Shown here in pieces: positions 1 to 8,791 of a stretch of DNA of 64,000 bases. Location: assembly GCF_900094705.1 (NCBI RefSeq), contig NZ_FMAR01000006.1, positions 62,001 through 126,000 of the forward strand, written 5' to 3'. The notes below the pieces were generated by a model that made no database searches, was not told where the DNA came from, and worked only from the letters and a program-made list of their open reading frames with translations. Positions within the stretch are counted from its first letter, which is position 1, and each line of letters opens with the position of its first letter. The DNA is from Chitinophaga costaii (lineage in GTDB: Bacteria; Bacteroidota; Bacteroidia; Chitinophagales; Chitinophagaceae). The translations under genes were made by a program, and so were the position numbers.

Positions 1-226
1 AGAAAATTACTCCAGGACAATGACCTATATATTGAATAAGATAATTTCTATAGAGGTAGCGTGTGCGATTGATAATGGTTCTGGTAAAAAACTGATTCCG
101 GCTATAAAAATGGTCTGTGCATTCAGTTAACAATGTTCCCCTTTCTACGAACTCTACAAGAGTTTTATCCCAATTAACTTCAGGAATACGTACGAATAGA
201 TATGTTCTATGGATTTTAAATACCAA
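1..226 (-). CDS. Possible partial reading frame leaving the window
   Basis: An open frame runs on the minus strand from a stop at 239-241 to the window edge, about 79 codons without a stop. There is no ATG; the only plausible start seen is TTG at 224-226. The translation contains VRIPEVNWDKTLVEF and is rich in Arg, Tyr and Ile. I do not recognise a family. Base composition is clearly more AT-rich than the genes that follow, which could mean acquired DNA or non-coding sequence. The rest of 1-312 holds nothing else I can support. Confidence 0.3.
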   Translation of the reverse strand, partial: MVFKIHRTYLFVRIPEVNWDKTLVEFVERGTLLTECTDHFYSRNQFFTRTIINRTRYLYRNYLIQYIGHCPGVIF

Positions 227-312
227 AAAAACTTTTAATTATTGATAATGAATAGATTAAAACATCCCCTGCTTTCTTAAAATCCAACTATCGTTAACGG
301 GTATACGAAAGC

Positions 313-714
313 TTACCGGATTTCCTGGCATAGCTCTATTAGTACGCCATGGGTATCTTTGGGATGAACGAAGCATATAAGTTTATGATCGGCGCCCTGT
401 TTGGGGGTTTCATTAAGCAGGGTAAACCCCTCCCTGCGCAGGCGGGCCATTTCAGCATGAATATCTTCCACCTCGAACGCAATATGGTGAAGGCCTTCTC
501 CTTTCTTGTCGAGGAATCGTTTAATGGCGCTGTTCTCGCCAGTGGCTTCCAGCAATTCTATTTTGGTATGGCCCTGTTGGAAAAAAGCCGTTAATACCTG
601 CTCGCTTTCTACCAACTCCTTTTTGTAACAGGGTGTGTTTAGCAGGCGTTCATATAGCGGAATGGCCTTCTCCAATGTGTAAACGGCAATGCCTATATGT
701 TCTACTTTCTGCAT
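313..714 (-). CDS. mce: Methylmalonyl-CoA epimerase
   Basis: Interconverts the 2R and 2S epimers of methylmalonyl-CoA, linking propionyl-CoA and succinyl-CoA metabolism in the cytoplasm. The 133-residue product is a single VOC (glyoxalase-fold) domain of usual family length. Two beta-alpha-beta halves are visible, opening with VEHIGIAV and LHHIAFEVEDI. Likely metal ligands are His6 and His76 or His77, with the C-terminal Glu in VLIELCQ. I chose the ATG at 714 because the frame open to 771 adds 19 residues unlike the family (Pro-rich, before the conserved MQKVEHIG). It is transcribed away from the cysteine desulfurase. A free-standing B12-binding mutase subunit at 15 kb belongs to the same chemistry. 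Confidence 0.88.
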   Translation of the reverse strand: MQKVEHIGIAVYTLEKAIPLYERLLNTPCYKKELVESEQVLTAFFQQGHTKIELLEATGENSAIKRFLDKKGEGLHHIAFEVEDIHAEMARLRREGFTLLNETPKQGADHKLICFVHPKDTHGVLIELCQEIR

Positions 715-858
715 GGCAGGTAAGACGGTTTTAGGGGCCGCCGGGTTTGTAAGTAAGCTATTCCCCGGCATTTGGCAAAACTTATTTCCATGTCATGTGG
801 CTGTCGCATTTTATACAAGTGCAAGGTTCCAAAAGACCTTTCTTTGTAAATTTACAAT

Positions 859-2019
859 ATGCAATCTCCCATCTACCTCGATTATAATGCTACCACGCCT
901 TGCGACCCGCAGGTGTTGGACACCATGCTGCCATACTTTACCCAACAATTTGGCAATGCCGCCAGTACCCATCCCCTGGGCTGGTCTGCCGGCGCCGCCG
1001 TGGAAAAGGCCCGTGGGCAGGTGGCCCAGTTAATCGGTGCCACTGCGCAGGAGATCATATTTACCTCCGGTGCCACCGAGGCTGATAACCTGGGTATTAA
1101 AGGAGTGTTTGAAGCTTACGCTGCCAAGGGGCATCATATCATTACCGTGGCCACGGAACATAAGGCCGTGCTGGACACCTGCCATCACCTGGAAAAACTG
1201 GGTGCCCAAGTCACCTATCTGCCGGTAGATTCCTTGGGGCATATTAGCCTGGAAGCCCTCGAAAATGCCATTACCCCACAAACCATCCTGATATCGGTGA
1301 TGTATGCCAATAACGAAACCGGCGTTATTCACCCCATCCGGGCTATTGGCGCAATCGCCAAAAAGTACGGCATTCTTTTTATGACAGACGCCACCCAGGC
1401 CGTAGGCAAAATACCGGTGAATGTAGTGGAAGACGGCATAGACCTGCTGGCCTGTAGCGCACACAAGATCTATGGACCCAAGGGTGTGGGTGCACTGTAT
1501 GTGCGCCGCAAAGATCCAAGGGTAACACTGACCGCCCAAATGGACGGGGGCGGCCATGAACGCGGCTTCCGCTCTGGCACTATGAATGTGCCTGGCATTG
1601 TGGGTTTTGGCAAAGCAGCAGAACTATGCCGCCTGCACCTATCCGAAGAATATACCCGCCTCTCCTCCCTGCGTAACACGCTGGAAAATGGGCTGCTGGC
1701 ACTAGGCCAGGTTACGGTAAACGGCGACACCAGCCATCGCTTGCCACAGGTAAGCAACCTGGCTTTCGGCCACGTGTCTGGCGAAATGCTATCGGCGGCA
1801 TTTACCAGCAAGGTGGCCATTTCCTCCGGATCGGCCTGTACAGCGGCCAGCATGGAGCCTAGTTTTGTGCTACTGGCCATGGGCATACCGGACGAACTAG
1901 CAAGAGCCTCCCTGAGACTGAGTGTAGGACGGTTTACTACGGAGGCGGAAATAACTACTGTAGTGGAAACTATCAGCACCGCGGTAAGCAAGTTGCGCCA
2001 ACAGGTGTTTTCATTGTAA
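859..2019 (+). CDS. Cysteine desulfurase, IscS/NifS family
   Basis: Class V PLP-dependent enzyme that removes sulfur from cysteine as an enzyme-bound persulfide, for Fe-S clusters or other thio-cofactors. The 386-residue protein shows the PLP lysine in SAHKIYGPKG (Lys203), the cofactor-stacking His in ATEHKAV (His101), RSGTMNVPG, and the mobile-loop nucleophile in SSGSACTAAS (Cys327). The short loop before the next conserved segment suggests a group I (IscS/NifS-like) rather than a SufS-type enzyme. No scaffold gene (iscU, nifU) lies next to it, so the acceptor cannot be told from context. It stands alone, followed by a hairpin. Confidence 0.92.
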   Translation: MQSPIYLDYNATTPCDPQVLDTMLPYFTQQFGNAASTHPLGWSAGAAVEKARGQVAQLIGATAQEIIFTSGATEADNLGIKGVFEAYAAKGHHIITVATEHKAVLDTCHHLEKLGAQVTYLPVDSLGHISLEALENAITPQTILISVMYANNETGVIHPIRAIGAIAKKYGILFMTDATQAVGKIPVNVVEDGIDLLACSAHKIYGPKGVGALYVRRKDPRVTLTAQMDGGGHERGFRSGTMNVPGIVGFGKAAELCRLHLSEEYTRLSSLRNTLENGLLALGQVTVNGDTSHRLPQVSNLAFGHVSGEMLSAAFTSKVAISSGSACTAASMEPSFVLLAMGIPDELARASLRLSVGRFTTEAEITTVVETISTAVSKLRQQVFSL

Positions 2020-2028
2020 GCCCAAAAA

Positions 2029-2051
2029 GGGCAGGCATCCTTTGCCTGCCC
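2029..2051 (+). terminator. Hairpin after the cysteine desulfurase
   Basis: GGGCAGGCA (2029-2037) and TGCCTGCCC (2043-2051) form a perfect 9-bp stem with a 5-nt loop, 9 bases past the stop codon. It lacks a good T-run, so termination strength is uncertain. Confidence 0.6.
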
Positions 2052-2314
2052 TCCAATATATAGCCGGTGTGAGGCCGGTAAATTACATGCACCGGCATCA
2101 TAAGCTTTGCCACCCTTTTCTATCCACGCGGCCCATTACATATAGATTTTCCTGCAACTACTACCATAGCCCTTACAACTGGTAGTTGCCCTTCGTATTT
2201 TAGCAGGGCATTCACCGCATCCAATATTTCCAACCATTCTACGTTTCCTTACTAATTAACACCTAATACATAATCATTTTTTACTAGCTTTACCGGGTCC
2301 TTACCTGAAAACTC

Positions 2315-3049
2315 ATGCTCGCCATCTTTAAAAAAGAAATAAACCAGTTCTTCAGCAGTATTACCGGCTACGTGGCCATTATCGTATTCCTGCTGGCAAA
2401 CGGGCTGATGCTCTTCGTTTTCCCGGATACCAGCCTGCTGGATTATGGATATGCCAACCTGGACCCACTGTTCGACCTGGCACCCCTGATTTTCCTGCTT
2501 CTGATTCCGGCCATCACCATGCGCAGCTTTTCCGATGAATTTAAAAGCGGCACTATGGAACTACTGGGTACTAAACCACTAACGGGTTGGCAAATCGTAC
2601 TGGGGAAATGCTGGGCCAGCATACTGATCGTACTCATTGCCATCCTGCCTACTTTTATATATTACATCGCTATTTACCAGCTTTCCGCCACACCAGGCAA
2701 TATCGACAATGGCGGCATTGCCGGCGCTTATATCGGCCTGCTGCTGTTGGGCGCTGTATTCACCACCATTGGCATCTGGGCGTCTTCGCTCACCAGCAAT
2801 GCCGTGGTGGCCTTTCTCATTGCTATTTTCACCTGTTTTCTTTTTTATAATGGTTTCGATGCGCTGAGCAAAGTGGCTGCCTTTTCCGGCGGATGGGATT
2901 ATTACCTGCAAATGGCAGGCATTAAATTTCATTACAACTCCATAAGCCGGGGCGTAATAGATAGTCGTGACGTGATCTATTTCCTGAGCGTAATGGGGCT
3001 GATGTTATACCTTACTAAAACTTCTTTACAACGCAAGATGTGGCAGTAA
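2315..3049 (+). CDS. gldF: Gliding-motility ABC transporter permease GldF
   Basis: Integral membrane subunit of the GldAFG ABC system, described in Bacteroidota gliding and type IX secretion backgrounds. The 244-residue product begins with an amphipathic helix and a first membrane segment (ITGYVAIIVFLLANG). Five further hydrophobic segments follow, and the conserved ABC-2 permease stretch SFSDEFKSGTMELLGTKP sits near residues 71-90. gldG starts 34 bp downstream, the usual gldF-gldG order. The ATPase gene gldA is not in the window; in other Bacteroidota it is commonly unlinked. Start chosen at the only ATG giving a normal N terminus. Whether this strain glides cannot be told from here. Confidence 0.9.
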   Translation: MLAIFKKEINQFFSSITGYVAIIVFLLANGLMLFVFPDTSLLDYGYANLDPLFDLAPLIFLLLIPAITMRSFSDEFKSGTMELLGTKPLTGWQIVLGKCWASILIVLIAILPTFIYYIAIYQLSATPGNIDNGGIAGAYIGLLLLGAVFTTIGIWASSLTSNAVVAFLIAIFTCFLFYNGFDALSKVAAFSGGWDYYLQMAGIKFHYNSISRGVIDSRDVIYFLSVMGLMLYLTKTSLQRKMWQ

Positions 3050-3083
3050 GCGCCCTTGCACCATTATCGCCTACAATACTTAC

Positions 3084-4805
3084 ATGGAATCAACAAAAGC
3101 AACCAAGCAGAAAAAGTATATACAACGTGCCCTGGTAGTTATCGCGGTACTCATCGGTATTAACGTGCTGGCCGGTTATTTCCATGGCCGGCTGGATCTT
3201 ACACGCGAAAAACGTTTTACGCTGTCGCAACCAACGAAGCAACTGCTGCGCAAATTGGATGGTACGGTATCTGTCACGGTGTTCCTGAAGGGTGATTATC
3301 CCTCGAGTTTTAAACAACTGGCACAAACCACGCAGGAATTGCTGGCGTCGTTTAAGGAATACGGCGGTCCCAATATCCAGTATGATTTTATTAACCCGTC
3401 TCAGGGCCTGTCTGATTCGTCTTTTGCTATCCTACAGGACTCGCTGGCCGCCAAAGGTATTATGGCTTATAACCTGCAGGTACAGCAGGAAGCTAACCAG
3501 GGTTATGCGGAAAAATTAATTTTCCCCGCCGCTATGCTGCATTACAAAGACCGCACGATCAGCGTAAACCTGCTGAAAAGCCAGGGCGGCCAGGATCCGC
3601 AGGCGGCGCTAAATAGTTCCGAATCTTTACTGGAATACCAGTTTGCCAATGCCATCCGCAAACTGCAACAAACCGAAAGACCCCTCATCGGCTACATGCT
3701 GGGGCATGGCGAATCATTGGGACTGGAAGTATACGATGCGCTCAATACCCTGCAAAATAACTACCGCCTGGATACCGTTACCTTGCAGGCGCACGGCTAT
3801 ATACCTCCGGAATTTAACGCCATCATTTTTACCCATCCTACAGAAAGATTTACGGACGAAGACAAATTAAAAATAGACCAGTACGTCATGCACGGCGGTA
3901 GGGTCATGTGGATGATAGATCCGCTCAGCGCTTCGATAGATAGCATGAACGGGCAGCAGGACTACATGGCTTTTGACCAGGGCCTGAACCTGGAAGACAT
4001 CTTGTTTCGGTACGGTGTACGCATTAACAGCGACCTGGTAGAAGACCTCCAGTGCGACCTGGTGCCACAGGTAGTGGGCAACATGGGCGGCAAGCCGCAG
4101 ATACAACCACTGCCCTTTCCTTTCTTCCCGCTGCTGCAACCGGCAGGTACCCATCCCATTGTAAAAAATATGGATGAAGTAATGAGCCGTTTCGTAAGCT
4201 CTATCGATACCGTGGGAGGCAGCGATATTGTAAAAACCATTTTGCTTACCACCGACCATAATAGCCGCCGCGTACCCGCGCCGGTAAAATTGAGCTGGTC
4301 GGAGCTGAGCGTTAAACCAAATCCCCGCGAGTTCCGACTCTCTCAACTGCCGGTAGCTGTGCTGCTGGAAGGGAAGTTTAAATCACTATTCCAGCACCGG
4401 CTAAGCCGCGCTGAAGAAGATTCCTTTGCACAACTCAGCGGTAAAGATTTTATCCAGCAGGCAGACACCATCAACAAAATGATTATTGTGAGCGACGCCG
4501 ATGTGATCACCAACGCAGTATCCCAGAAAAACGGCCCCCTGCAAATGGGCGTTAATTTATACAATCCCGATTACGTATTTGCCAACAAAGAATTTTTCCT
4601 CAACAGCCTGGAATACCTAACCACCAATGATGCCGGTATTATGGAAACCCGCAACAAAGAACTGGTATTACGCTTGCTAGACCCCAAAAAAGTAACTGCC
4701 GAAAAAACAAAATGGCAGGCCATTTGCTTTTTAGTACCCATTGGATTAGTGCTACTGTTTGCCATGATCTTCCAATTCATCCGGCAGCAGAAAAACACTA
4801 AATAG
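3084..4805 (+). CDS. gldG: Gliding-motility ABC transporter auxiliary protein GldG
   Basis: Partner of GldF with an ABC-transporter auxiliary domain. The 573-residue protein has one N-terminal membrane anchor (about residues 15-32, ALVVIAVLIGINVLAG), then LDLTREKRFTLSQPT, which opens the extracytoplasmic domain. A second anchor lies near the C terminus (ICFLVPIGLVLLFAMIF). Between them are a thioredoxin-like segment and the conserved stretch around HGGRVMWMIDPL. It is co-directional with gldF at 34 bp spacing and almost surely co-transcribed. The exact molecular role of GldG is not settled even in model species; the name rests on domain order and the gldF neighbour. Confidence 0.9.
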   Translation: MESTKATKQKKYIQRALVVIAVLIGINVLAGYFHGRLDLTREKRFTLSQPTKQLLRKLDGTVSVTVFLKGDYPSSFKQLAQTTQELLASFKEYGGPNIQYDFINPSQGLSDSSFAILQDSLAAKGIMAYNLQVQQEANQGYAEKLIFPAAMLHYKDRTISVNLLKSQGGQDPQAALNSSESLLEYQFANAIRKLQQTERPLIGYMLGHGESLGLEVYDALNTLQNNYRLDTVTLQAHGYIPPEFNAIIFTHPTERFTDEDKLKIDQYVMHGGRVMWMIDPLSASIDSMNGQQDYMAFDQGLNLEDILFRYGVRINSDLVEDLQCDLVPQVVGNMGGKPQIQPLPFPFFPLLQPAGTHPIVKNMDEVMSRFVSSIDTVGGSDIVKTILLTTDHNSRRVPAPVKLSWSELSVKPNPREFRLSQLPVAVLLEGKFKSLFQHRLSRAEEDSFAQLSGKDFIQQADTINKMIIVSDADVITNAVSQKNGPLQMGVNLYNPDYVFANKEFFLNSLEYLTTNDAGIMETRNKELVLRLLDPKKVTAEKTKWQAICFLVPIGLVLLFAMIFQFIRQQKNTK

Positions 4806-5192
4806 GCCCTTCCCGCTTTTTTTTGCGACCATCCCGCCAGCACAGTTTTGTACGGTATGGTATCCTATTTACATTTAAATAATGTATATATAACCTCCGG
4901 TCAATGTAGCATTATTACTTATATGTTTTTGTTTTCACCGTCCTGAATACCCAGGGCGATGTGTGGACATTAATCCATTATCTTTGCAACTCGTTTTTAA
5001 AACGTGCTGCATGACACCGAAATCAATTCACCTACCTGATCTTTGGTATTGTGTGTGCAGGTACCTAGCTAAAGATGCCGACTGAAATTTTTCATATTCA
5101 TCTGCCGTTGGCTGTTTGCCGGGTGCCTTCTTTTTTCTATTTACCGAAGCAACAAAACCGCCCGTTAGACACGGGCCATAAAACAATAAAAA
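4806..5192 (+). promoter_or_regulatory. murF-alr upstream region with a -7 element and long leader
   Basis: Non-coding stretch between gldG and murF-alr. TATCTTTG at 4979-4986 matches the Bacteroidota -7 consensus TAnnTTTG; no exact TTTG is found 19 bp upstream, only GTGG. If used, it gives a 5' leader of about 200 nt before the GTG start. No terminator for gldG with a convincing stem was found, and no known riboswitch was recognised. Confidence 0.45.
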
Positions 5193-7694
5193 GTGTATAA
5201 CGCAGAAAGTATCAATAAGATCCTCAAAGGAGAATTGTTGCAGCAGACGGGGTCTTCAAGTATTGAACATATTTTATTGGACAGCAGGAAATTAAATTTT
5301 CCGGAATCCTCTTTGTTTATTCCCATCGTAAGCCCACGCCGCAATGCACACCAGTATATGGAAGAACTGTACCGTAAAGGCGTCAGCAATTTCCTGGTGA
5401 GCGAAGATGTAAACCTTGCTTTATATCCCAAGGCCAACATTATCCACGTTAAAGACACCTTACAGGCCCTGCACACACTGGTAGCCGCCCACCGCCATCA
5501 GTTCCACATTCCCGTAATTGGCATTACCGGCAGCAATGGTAAAACCACCGTGAAGGAATGGCTGTACCAACTGCTGGAAAAAGATTATAATATTGTTCGC
5601 AGTCCTAAAAGCTATAATTCACAAATAGGAGTGCCCTTATCTGTATGGCAGATGAAGCCGGAAAATGAACTGGCCATTTTTGAAGCCGGCATTTCCCAAC
5701 CAGGCGAAATGATGAACCTGGAAAAAATCATTCATCCTAACATTGGCATCTTCACCAACGTAGGCGAAGCGCACGATGAAGGTTTTCTGAACGTGCGTCA
5801 GAAAGTAAATGAAAAGCTGGTACTCTTCATGAAAAGCGAACTGCTGATCTACTGCAAAGATTACCCAGTGCTAAATGAATGCGTATCTTCCTTTCACAAC
5901 ACTGTGGGCAAACGCGATAAGGAAAACAGCTTACAATTACTTAGCTGGAGCCGCAAAATGGAGGCAGACCTGCGCGTAATATCCGTAGACCGCAACGATA
6001 ACCACACCCGCATAGACGCATTGTATAAAAGTGAGCCGCATTATATCCGCATTCCCTTTATCGATGAAGGCTCCATCGAAAACGCCATTCACTGCTGGGC
6101 GCTTATGTTGTATCTCGGTAAAGACCCGGAAGTAATACGCCAGCGTATGGAAGGCCTTACCAATATCGCCATGCGACTGGAGCTGAAACAAGGAATTAAT
6201 AATTGCTCACTCATTAACGACAGCTACAATTCTGACCTGGGTTCCCTCAGTATAGCCCTCGATTTTTTACAACAGCAACAGCAACATCCCACCCGCACCC
6301 TCATCCTGAGCGATATCCTGCAAAGCGGGAAAAGCGATGCATCACTCTATGAAGAAGTGGCAAGGCTGCTGCAAAAAAGAGGCATCAACAAACTAATTGG
6401 CATCGGCAAAAACATTACCCACCAGAAGAAAATTTTTCAACTGCTGGACAATGTAAAGAGCCAATTTTTCAATAGCACAGAAGAATTTATACGCGACTTT
6501 AACCCACAGGAATTCCAGAGCGAAACTATCTTGATTAAAGGTGCGCGGGTATTTGAGTTTGAACGCATTGGAAAAAGACTGGAACAAAAAGCGCATCAGA
6601 CAATTCTGGAAATTAATCTCAGCGCCATTCAACATAACGTAAAACAGTTTCAAAGCTACCTGAAACCAGATACCAAAATGATGGCCATGGTAAAGGCCTT
6701 CTCTTACGGCAGCGGCAGTTTTGAAATTGCCAACCTGCTGCAATTCCTGGGTGTAGACTACCTGACCGTAGCCTATGCAGACGAAGGCGTGGACCTTCGC
6801 CGCAGCGGTATTACCATGCCGATCATGGTAATGAATCCCGAACCCAGCACCTTCGATGCCATCCTGCAATGCGACCTGGAACCGGAGATCTACTCCATGC
6901 ATGTATTACAGCAGTTTCTCGAAGAAGTACGCTTGTCCGGCAAAAAAGAATTCCCCGTACACATTAAACTCGATACCGGTATGCACCGGCTAGGGTTTGA
7001 AGAAAAAGATATTGCCTCCCTTGCGGAAATGCTTACCGCCACCGACCTGCTAAAAGTAAAATCTATTTTCAGTCACCTGGCCGGCAGCGAAGACCCCAAG
7101 CTGGATGCCCTGACCCGCAAGCAGGGTAAGCTTTTCGGCGAAATGAGCCACGAGTTGCAAAAGGCCCTGGGATATGGCGTGATACGCCATATCGTGAATA
7201 GCGCAGGCATATACCGGCATCCAGACCTGCAACTGGATATGGTACGCCTTGGCATTGGCATGTATGGGGTAAACAGCAGCCGCGAAACCCAGGGGCAACT
7301 GCGCAATGTGAGCACCCTCAAAACTACCGTGGCCCAGGTAAAACACCTGAAAACCGGTGAAACCGTAGGGTATGGTGCCACCTGGAAAGCTAAGGCACCG
7401 GCCACGATTGCCACCGTACGTATTGGGTATGCCGATGGTTATCCCCGCGCATTGAGCCATGGTAAAGGCAAAATGCTCATTCACGGCAAACTGGCCCCGG
7501 TAGCGGGTATTATTGCCATGGACATGCTAATGCTGGACATCACCGCTATTCCTAATGTAGAAGAAGGCGACGAAGTAATAGTTTTTGGCGAAGCCCTCCC
7601 GGTAGAAGAATTATCTAAATGGGCCGGTACTATTCCTTACGAAATCCTCACCGGTATTTCTCAACGGGTGAAACGGGTGTACTTCCAGGAATAG
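5193..7694 (+). CDS. murF: MurF-alanine racemase fusion (peptidoglycan precursor synthesis)
   Basis: Bifunctional cytoplasmic enzyme. The N-terminal MurF half (to about residue 460) ligates D-Ala-D-Ala to UDP-MurNAc-tripeptide. It shows the ATP loop GITGSNGKTT (110-119), the Mur-ligase stretch EAGISQPGEM and NDSYNS. The C-terminal half is a fold-III alanine racemase that makes the D-Ala. Its PLP lysine is in MVKAFSYGSG (Lys501) and its second catalytic base in IGYADGYPR (Tyr746). The 833-residue fusion is a recognised Bacteroidota arrangement. The start is GTG at 5193, the first in-frame start ahead of the conserved MurF N-terminal region. A strong terminator follows, so it is probably monocistronic. 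Confidence 0.93.
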   Translation: MYNAESINKILKGELLQQTGSSSIEHILLDSRKLNFPESSLFIPIVSPRRNAHQYMEELYRKGVSNFLVSEDVNLALYPKANIIHVKDTLQALHTLVAAHRHQFHIPVIGITGSNGKTTVKEWLYQLLEKDYNIVRSPKSYNSQIGVPLSVWQMKPENELAIFEAGISQPGEMMNLEKIIHPNIGIFTNVGEAHDEGFLNVRQKVNEKLVLFMKSELLIYCKDYPVLNECVSSFHNTVGKRDKENSLQLLSWSRKMEADLRVISVDRNDNHTRIDALYKSEPHYIRIPFIDEGSIENAIHCWALMLYLGKDPEVIRQRMEGLTNIAMRLELKQGINNCSLINDSYNSDLGSLSIALDFLQQQQQHPTRTLILSDILQSGKSDASLYEEVARLLQKRGINKLIGIGKNITHQKKIFQLLDNVKSQFFNSTEEFIRDFNPQEFQSETILIKGARVFEFERIGKRLEQKAHQTILEINLSAIQHNVKQFQSYLKPDTKMMAMVKAFSYGSGSFEIANLLQFLGVDYLTVAYADEGVDLRRSGITMPIMVMNPEPSTFDAILQCDLEPEIYSMHVLQQFLEEVRLSGKKEFPVHIKLDTGMHRLGFEEKDIASLAEMLTATDLLKVKSIFSHLAGSEDPKLDALTRKQGKLFGEMSHELQKALGYGVIRHIVNSAGIYRHPDLQLDMVRLGIGMYGVNSSRETQGQLRNVSTLKTTVAQVKHLKTGETVGYGATWKAKAPATIATVRIGYADGYPRALSHGKGKMLIHGKLAPVAGIIAMDMLMLDITAIPNVEEGDEVIVFGEALPVEELSKWAGTIPYEILTGISQRVKRVYFQE

Positions 7695-7724
7695 CCGGCA
7701 GCCCGCATGTAATCGTGCAGCCAT

Positions 7725-7769
7725 ACAGCGAAATGTTTGCCGGTAAAAGCAACCATTTCGCTGTTTTTA
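7725..7769 (+). terminator. Rho-independent terminator of murF-alr
   Basis: Perfect 11-bp stem ACAGCGAAATG (7725-7735) / CATTTCGCTGT (7754-7764) followed by a T-run. Confidence 0.85.
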
Positions 7770-7879
7770 GTAAATGTGCAATCTATCAATGCCGCAAAAT
7801 TGCAGCCTATCCTTGCAGAGACCAGGTTTACTTACAGTTTACTTCCTACATACTACCTAATACTTAATGCATTTTTTTA

Positions 7880-7887
7880 TATTTTTG
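7880..7887 (+). promoter_or_regulatory. -7 element directly before lspA
   Basis: TATTTTTG matches TAnnTTTG and ends four bases before the lspA ATG at 7892. Transcription from it would begin at or almost at the start codon. No TTTG is present at the expected -33 position, so it may be fortuitous. Confidence 0.4.
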
Positions 7888-7891
7888 GCGC

Positions 7892-8545
7892 ATGAAATAC
7901 AAACACGTCATCTGGATAGTGGTGTTGGTACTGGTTGCAGACCAGGCATTGAAATTTTGGGTAAAGACACATATGAGTATGGACCAGGAGTTTATCATCT
8001 TCCCTAACTGGTTCCGTATTCATTTTTTGGAAAATCCAGGCATGGCCTACGGGCTGGAATTTGGCGGTAACTTCGGCAAAATCCTATTAACCTTGTTTCG
8101 CCTGATAGCCGTGGTGCTGGGTTTTAAACTGATGAGCAACCTGGTGAAATCCAGCTATAGCAATGGTCTGCTCATTTTTGGCTCACTGATACTGGCCGGT
8201 GCCGCCGGCAATCTGATAGACAGTATGTTCTATGGCATGCTCTTTTCCGATAGTAATTATTACCAGGTGGCCCAATTCCTGCCCAAAGGCGGCGGCTATG
8301 GAAGTTTCCTGCACGGCCGCGTGGTAGATATGTTATACTTCCATTTGTATGATGATACCTTGCCCGCCTGGGTGCCATTTTCAGGGGGCAAACATTTTAT
8401 ATTCTTTGCACCGATCTTTAACATTGCCGATGCCAGCATTTCTGTAGGTGTGATCGCCATCCTGCTATTCCAGAAAAAGCTGCTCCATAAAAAAGATTCT
8501 GCCCCCGAAGAAACAGTGGTGGCAACACCCGAGCAAACAGCGTAA
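7892..8545 (+). CDS. lspA: Lipoprotein signal peptidase (signal peptidase II)
   Basis: Inner-membrane aspartic protease that removes the signal peptide of diacylglyceryl-prolipoproteins. The 217-residue protein carries the family blocks in order: VADQALKFWV near the N terminus, FLENPGMAYGL (45-55), GNLIDS (106-111), HGRVVDMLYF with catalytic Asp146, and FNIADASISVG with catalytic Asp180. It is longer than typical LspA (about 160-170 residues) because of an insert at roughly 111-140 and a charged C-terminal tail. In many Bacteroidota lspA follows ileS and a dksA-like gene; here it stands alone and those two lie at 39-43 kb. The window encodes several lipoprotein substrates. Confidence 0.93.
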   Translation: MKYKHVIWIVVLVLVADQALKFWVKTHMSMDQEFIIFPNWFRIHFLENPGMAYGLEFGGNFGKILLTLFRLIAVVLGFKLMSNLVKSSYSNGLLIFGSLILAGAAGNLIDSMFYGMLFSDSNYYQVAQFLPKGGGYGSFLHGRVVDMLYFHLYDDTLPAWVPFSGGKHFIFFAPIFNIADASISVGVIAILLFQKKLLHKKDSAPEETVVATPEQTA

Positions 8546-8566
8546 AACGCGCGCAACATCTATAGC

Positions 8567-8600
8567 AAAAAGCCCGGTACACCAACGTACCGGGCTTTTT
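8567..8600 (+). terminator. Rho-independent terminator of lspA
   Basis: Perfect 14-bp arms: AAAAAGCCCGGTAC (8567-8580), loop of 6, GTACCGGGCTTTTT (8587-8600). The U-tract is part of the 3' arm. Confidence 0.92.
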
Positions 8601-8635
8601 TATCTTTACTTATTTCACTTTTTTCAGCCCTTTGC

Positions 8636-8666
8636 TTTGAAAAAAGAAATACCCTGGCTATATTTG
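8636..8666 (+). promoter_or_regulatory. Consensus Bacteroidota promoter for the TonB receptor
   Basis: TTTG at 8636-8639, a 19-bp spacer, then TATATTTG at 8659-8666: an exact match to the TTTG-N19-TAnnTTTG pattern used by the Bacteroidota primary sigma factor. It lies about 125 bp before the favoured receptor start. Confidence 0.8.
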
Positions 8667-8791
8667 TCCACAAAATCTATAGACTAATATGGAAATAACT
8701 GTACTAACCCCTCATTTTCAGCGATGTTGAAGAAAGAATACCATTACCTGACATGCAACATCCTCGCAAAAACACCACACCCTCAACCAAG

